Positions 61,929 to 64,000 of a stretch of DNA of 64,000 bases are shown in pieces. The notes beneath the pieces were generated by a model, which was not told the DNA's origin, searched no databases, and saw only the letters and a list, made by a program, of their open reading frames with translations. The stretch is from positions 53,161,513 through 53,225,512 of the forward strand of contig CM067539.1 in assembly GCA_034509755.1 (NCBI GenBank), read 5' to 3'. The DNA is from Anisodus tanguticus (lineage: Eukaryota > Streptophyta > Magnoliopsida > Solanales > Solanaceae). A program made the position numbers and the translations under genes. The first letter of the stretch is position 1. Each line of letters starts with the position of its first letter.

Positions 61929-62563
61929 AGGTAAATTAAATCAAGTATTATTATTCTCTAGAATAACGTTCACACTTAAATTAGTAAATTGAATAAAAAT
62001 TCAAATATAAAGTATTATCTAGTTATTCAAATATTAATTCTTTGGGTACATATTTGCTTCTCTTGTTCTTCAAGACAAAGGAATTGAATTCAAGTGCCGA
62101 TCTTTTGTTAATGTTTAGCTGATTGTTTATTTCATTATCATTTTTACTTTATTTTATATTACTTATTTTGACGCTTAGTTTTAAATAAGAAAAATAGGAA
62201 AAATGTAATTTTTCAAACAGGAAAAATTGGAAAACTGTTGCATTTTTAAGTTTTATATCTTAACTAGGTAGGTACAGCACGTGCCTTGGCCCAATATTAT
62301 GAAAATTGAAACTTACTATGATGCATGTAGCCTAATATCAAATAAGAAATATTATGAAAGTTGAAACTTATTATGATGCAAGTAAATTATTATGAACCCA
62401 CAAGAATTTACGGATTTCTTTATCAAATACATCTTTGGGTCGGACACATGTTAATAAGTTTTAATCCAAATGCCATCTTCTTAATTTAAGGAGCTTAGTT
62501 TTCTTCATATTTCCATTGCTCTGCACCAAATGTAAAAAAAGACATAAGTAATTACACGAATAT
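61929..62563. other. Spacer, possibly old kinase intron
   Basis: AT-rich, no coding sequence seen. A short tandem duplication of about 56 bp spacing (tattatgaaa(a/g)ttgaaact, 62294 and 62350) is present. By position it would be the intron downstream of the SnRK2 exon. Confidence 0.45.
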
Positions 62564-62972
62564 GTTGCCATCATATTCTCCTCTGGATAGTACCTATAGA
62601 GCAATGTAAGCTGGAGTACCGACAGTTGATTTTGGCCTTGTTAAATATACATAATATACCCACATTTACATGTGTATATTATGTATATTTACGGTATATT
62701 GGTCTCGGTATTGAGGATTGGACCGTGTATATGGTATATGTTGTAGTCTCCTAATTTAGGTAATGTTGTAGTGTAATTAGTATTGTCCACTTACCATAAT
62801 ATTTGTATTACCATAATTGTATAGTTAGTGTCCAAGTAGAATAAGGTTTTAGGAGTATAATAAGAATAAGATTCTCCTATTATGAAAATATGTAAATTGT
62901 ATATATACTCATTAAATTAATAAAAATAATTAAGAAATTATTCTTTCGGGCCTTGTATTCAACAAGGGATGA
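62564..62972 (-). pseudogene. SnRK2-type kinase exon, split by a solo LTR
   Basis: Without the solo LTR (62639-62948) the minus strand reads a kinase activation-segment exon: SSLVEY, one-base shift, then RPKSTVGTPAYIAL, stop, VLSRGEYDGN. SnRK2 kinases (abscisic acid and osmotic stress signalling) carry RPKSTVGTPAYIAPEVLSRR here, and in the genes I know this is a separate exon of about 93 bases. In this copy the conserved APE is changed to AL-stop, the acceptor AG before the exon is AA, and the donor side is lost. No other kinase exon was found in the window. It is an orphan exon pseudogene. Confidence 0.78.
62639..62948 (+). mobile_element. Solo LTR of the copia-1/copia-4 family
   Basis: 310 bp starting TGTTAAATATAC and ending TTCTTTCG (expected CA mutated to CG), flanked by the exact 5-bp duplication GGCCT (62634-62638 and 62949-62953). 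It is similar to the copia-4 LTR in its second half (taccataattgta, attaataaaaataat). A perfect 17-bp inverted repeat (62643-62690) follows the start. Confidence 0.9.
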
Positions 62973-63334
62973 TTGCAATTGCAGGAGGAATATTATGAGC
63001 ACCTTTGCATTTAATTGTGGTAATGAAGGCTTAAACTTTCATTTTTCTATGGTTTCTCTTTATTAACTCTTAAAGCGTGTAAAGGAGAACTTAAAAGTAA
63101 AAAACTTACAATTCAGCCGTTGCGAAAGTAGGAAAACTCTTACTATTAGGTATGAAAAACAAAGTTGACGTTAAAATCCTGCGGATAATTTTAAAAAAAA
63201 CACGCAGACACCCCTTCAGGTCTTTCATCCTCTTTGTAGGACACAAAATTCTGCTAACAAAACTGACCAAGTCCCCTGTAGCATCCCTAATTTTAATAGT
63301 ATCAAATTGGTATGGAAGTTGCACTATGAGTCAC
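62973..63334. other. Spacer upstream of the kinase exon
   Basis: The minus strand at 63324-63106 gives a 72-codon open stretch (begins MQLPYQFDTIKIRDATGDL) with protein-like composition but no motif I recognise. It could be an unrelated gene fragment or intron sequence. Confidence 0.3.
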
Positions 63335-63634
63335 TGTTAAATAAGGCAATATACACACAATATACAAGTGTATATTGCCTTATTAAAGGCCATGAAATCT
63401 GCCTTGATGCTCTCGGTTTTGGGCTGATTTTGTACATAAGAATATTGTATATTTGGAAAATATATATGGAGTATATTGTAATGTATTTGTTACCTAAAGT
63501 AGGATTATACACTACCATAATTGTAGAGTTAGAATTATGGTAGAATAAGATTTAGGAATAGAATAGGAATATTTTGTATCTTGTATATATACCTATTCAA
63601 GTAATGAAAATAATGAAGGGGATTATTTCTTTCA
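63335..63634 (+). repeat. 5' LTR of copia-4
   Basis: 300 bp, TGTTAAATAAGG to TTTCTTTCA. A perfect 14-bp inverted repeat (aaggcaatatacac and its reverse complement) spans 63343-63381. A TATA-like tatatatacc lies at about 63583, in the position expected for the LTR promoter. Confidence 0.9.
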
Positions 63635-63800
63635 TGGTATCAAGAGACTAGGTTTTATCAATTTTTTCTCCCAAAAATTTGTGCACCTCTCGACCGAGTA
63701 CGCCCCCCCCTCTATCGGATTTCTCTTCCGAAAGTCGTCTTCCGCTCTCAAAATCTCTATTACTTTTCCCAAATTTCCCCTCCTACTTTGTTCTTTCAAT

Positions 63801-64000
63801 ATGTATAAGAACAATTATCATCCTGCCCTCATGGTTTCTAACGTCAAGAACAGTATCCCTATTGTCCTTGAGATGGAAAGCGTCCAATATGCGACGTGGG
63901 CGGAGTTGTTTAAAATTCACGCTATCTCCCATCAAGTTCTTCATCACATCATTCTTCCCGCTACACCTCTTCCCGTGGAGGATCCTCAGTTATGGATTAC
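63801..64000 (+). CDS. copia-4 gag, N-terminal part (runs off window)
   Basis: Open from ATG at 63801 to the window edge, 66 codons. It begins MYKNNYHPALMVSNVKNSI and includes VQYATWAELFKIHAISHQVL, very close to copia-1 gag. There are no lesions in the visible part, so of the related copies it is the least damaged so far. Whether the whole element is intact cannot be judged here. Confidence 0.88.
   Translation, partial: MYKNNYHPALMVSNVKNSIPIVLEMESVQYATWAELFKIHAISHQVLHHIILPATPLPVEDPQLWI

Larger units (their letters stand above)
63335..64000 (+). mobile_element. Ty1/copia element copia-4, 5' part
   Basis: Plus-strand element continuing past the window. 5' LTR 63335-63634, PBS TGGTATCAAGAGACTAGG (63635-63652, identical to copia-1), leader and gag start. 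The left flank is gtcac; the matching duplication should lie outside the window. Confidence 0.9.

Overview
The window is plant nuclear DNA, most likely from a Solanaceae species. The evidence is a spliced plant CCCH zinc-finger gene with GT-AG introns, AT-rich spacers, nested LTR retrotransposons, and SINE tails and LTR types that I associate with Solanaceae. There are no bacterial operons, no CRISPR array, and no rRNA or tRNA genes that I can support. Family names come from motifs read by eye, not from database searches.

Only one gene looks intact: a CCCH plus RRM RNA-binding protein gene at 50484-54197 on the plus strand. It has eight coding exons, with an alternative ninth. Other host-gene sequence is broken: an F-box/DUF295 pseudogene (30888-32151, minus), a ZIP metal-transporter C-terminal fragment (33105-33296, minus) and a single SnRK2-type kinase exon (62564-62972, minus) split by a solo LTR.

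Layout. 513-5706: Ty1/copia element (copia-1, minus) with exact 5-bp target duplications. 6061-7459: solo LTR inside a Ty3/gypsy relic (about 6000-8275). 8745-9660: large foldback element. 10240-13612: LINE relic (minus) cut by a second solo LTR of the same family (11767-12779). 13613-about 18670: gypsy-type LTR sequence containing a nested 2.9-kb solo LTR (15257-18134). 18680-about 21060: truncated copia-2 (minus). 22496-30887: 8.4-kb copia-B (minus) inserted two codons before the stop of the DUF295 gene. 33354-34930: CACTA TNP2 transposase relic. 35-41 kb: repeat-derived DNA ending in a CACTA terminus at 41641. 41642-43230: gypsy/transposon gag-like relic. 43-46.9 kb: hAT-like ends and a tRNA-like SINE candidate. 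46905-49617: gypsy copy with gag but no pol. 50-54.5 kb: the CCCH gene. 57175-61923: decayed copia-3 (plus). 62639-62948: solo LTR in the SnRK2 exon. 63335-64000: start of copia-4 (plus), running off the window.

Most of the sequence is the product of repeated insertion, LTR-LTR recombination and decay. Several insertion events can be ordered because target-site duplications are intact. I found no undescribed multi-gene system. The most interesting signals are a hairpin kept at the start of related LTRs although its sequence differs between copies, a stop codon that overlaps a splice donor in the CCCH gene, and gene fragments cut by datable insertions.
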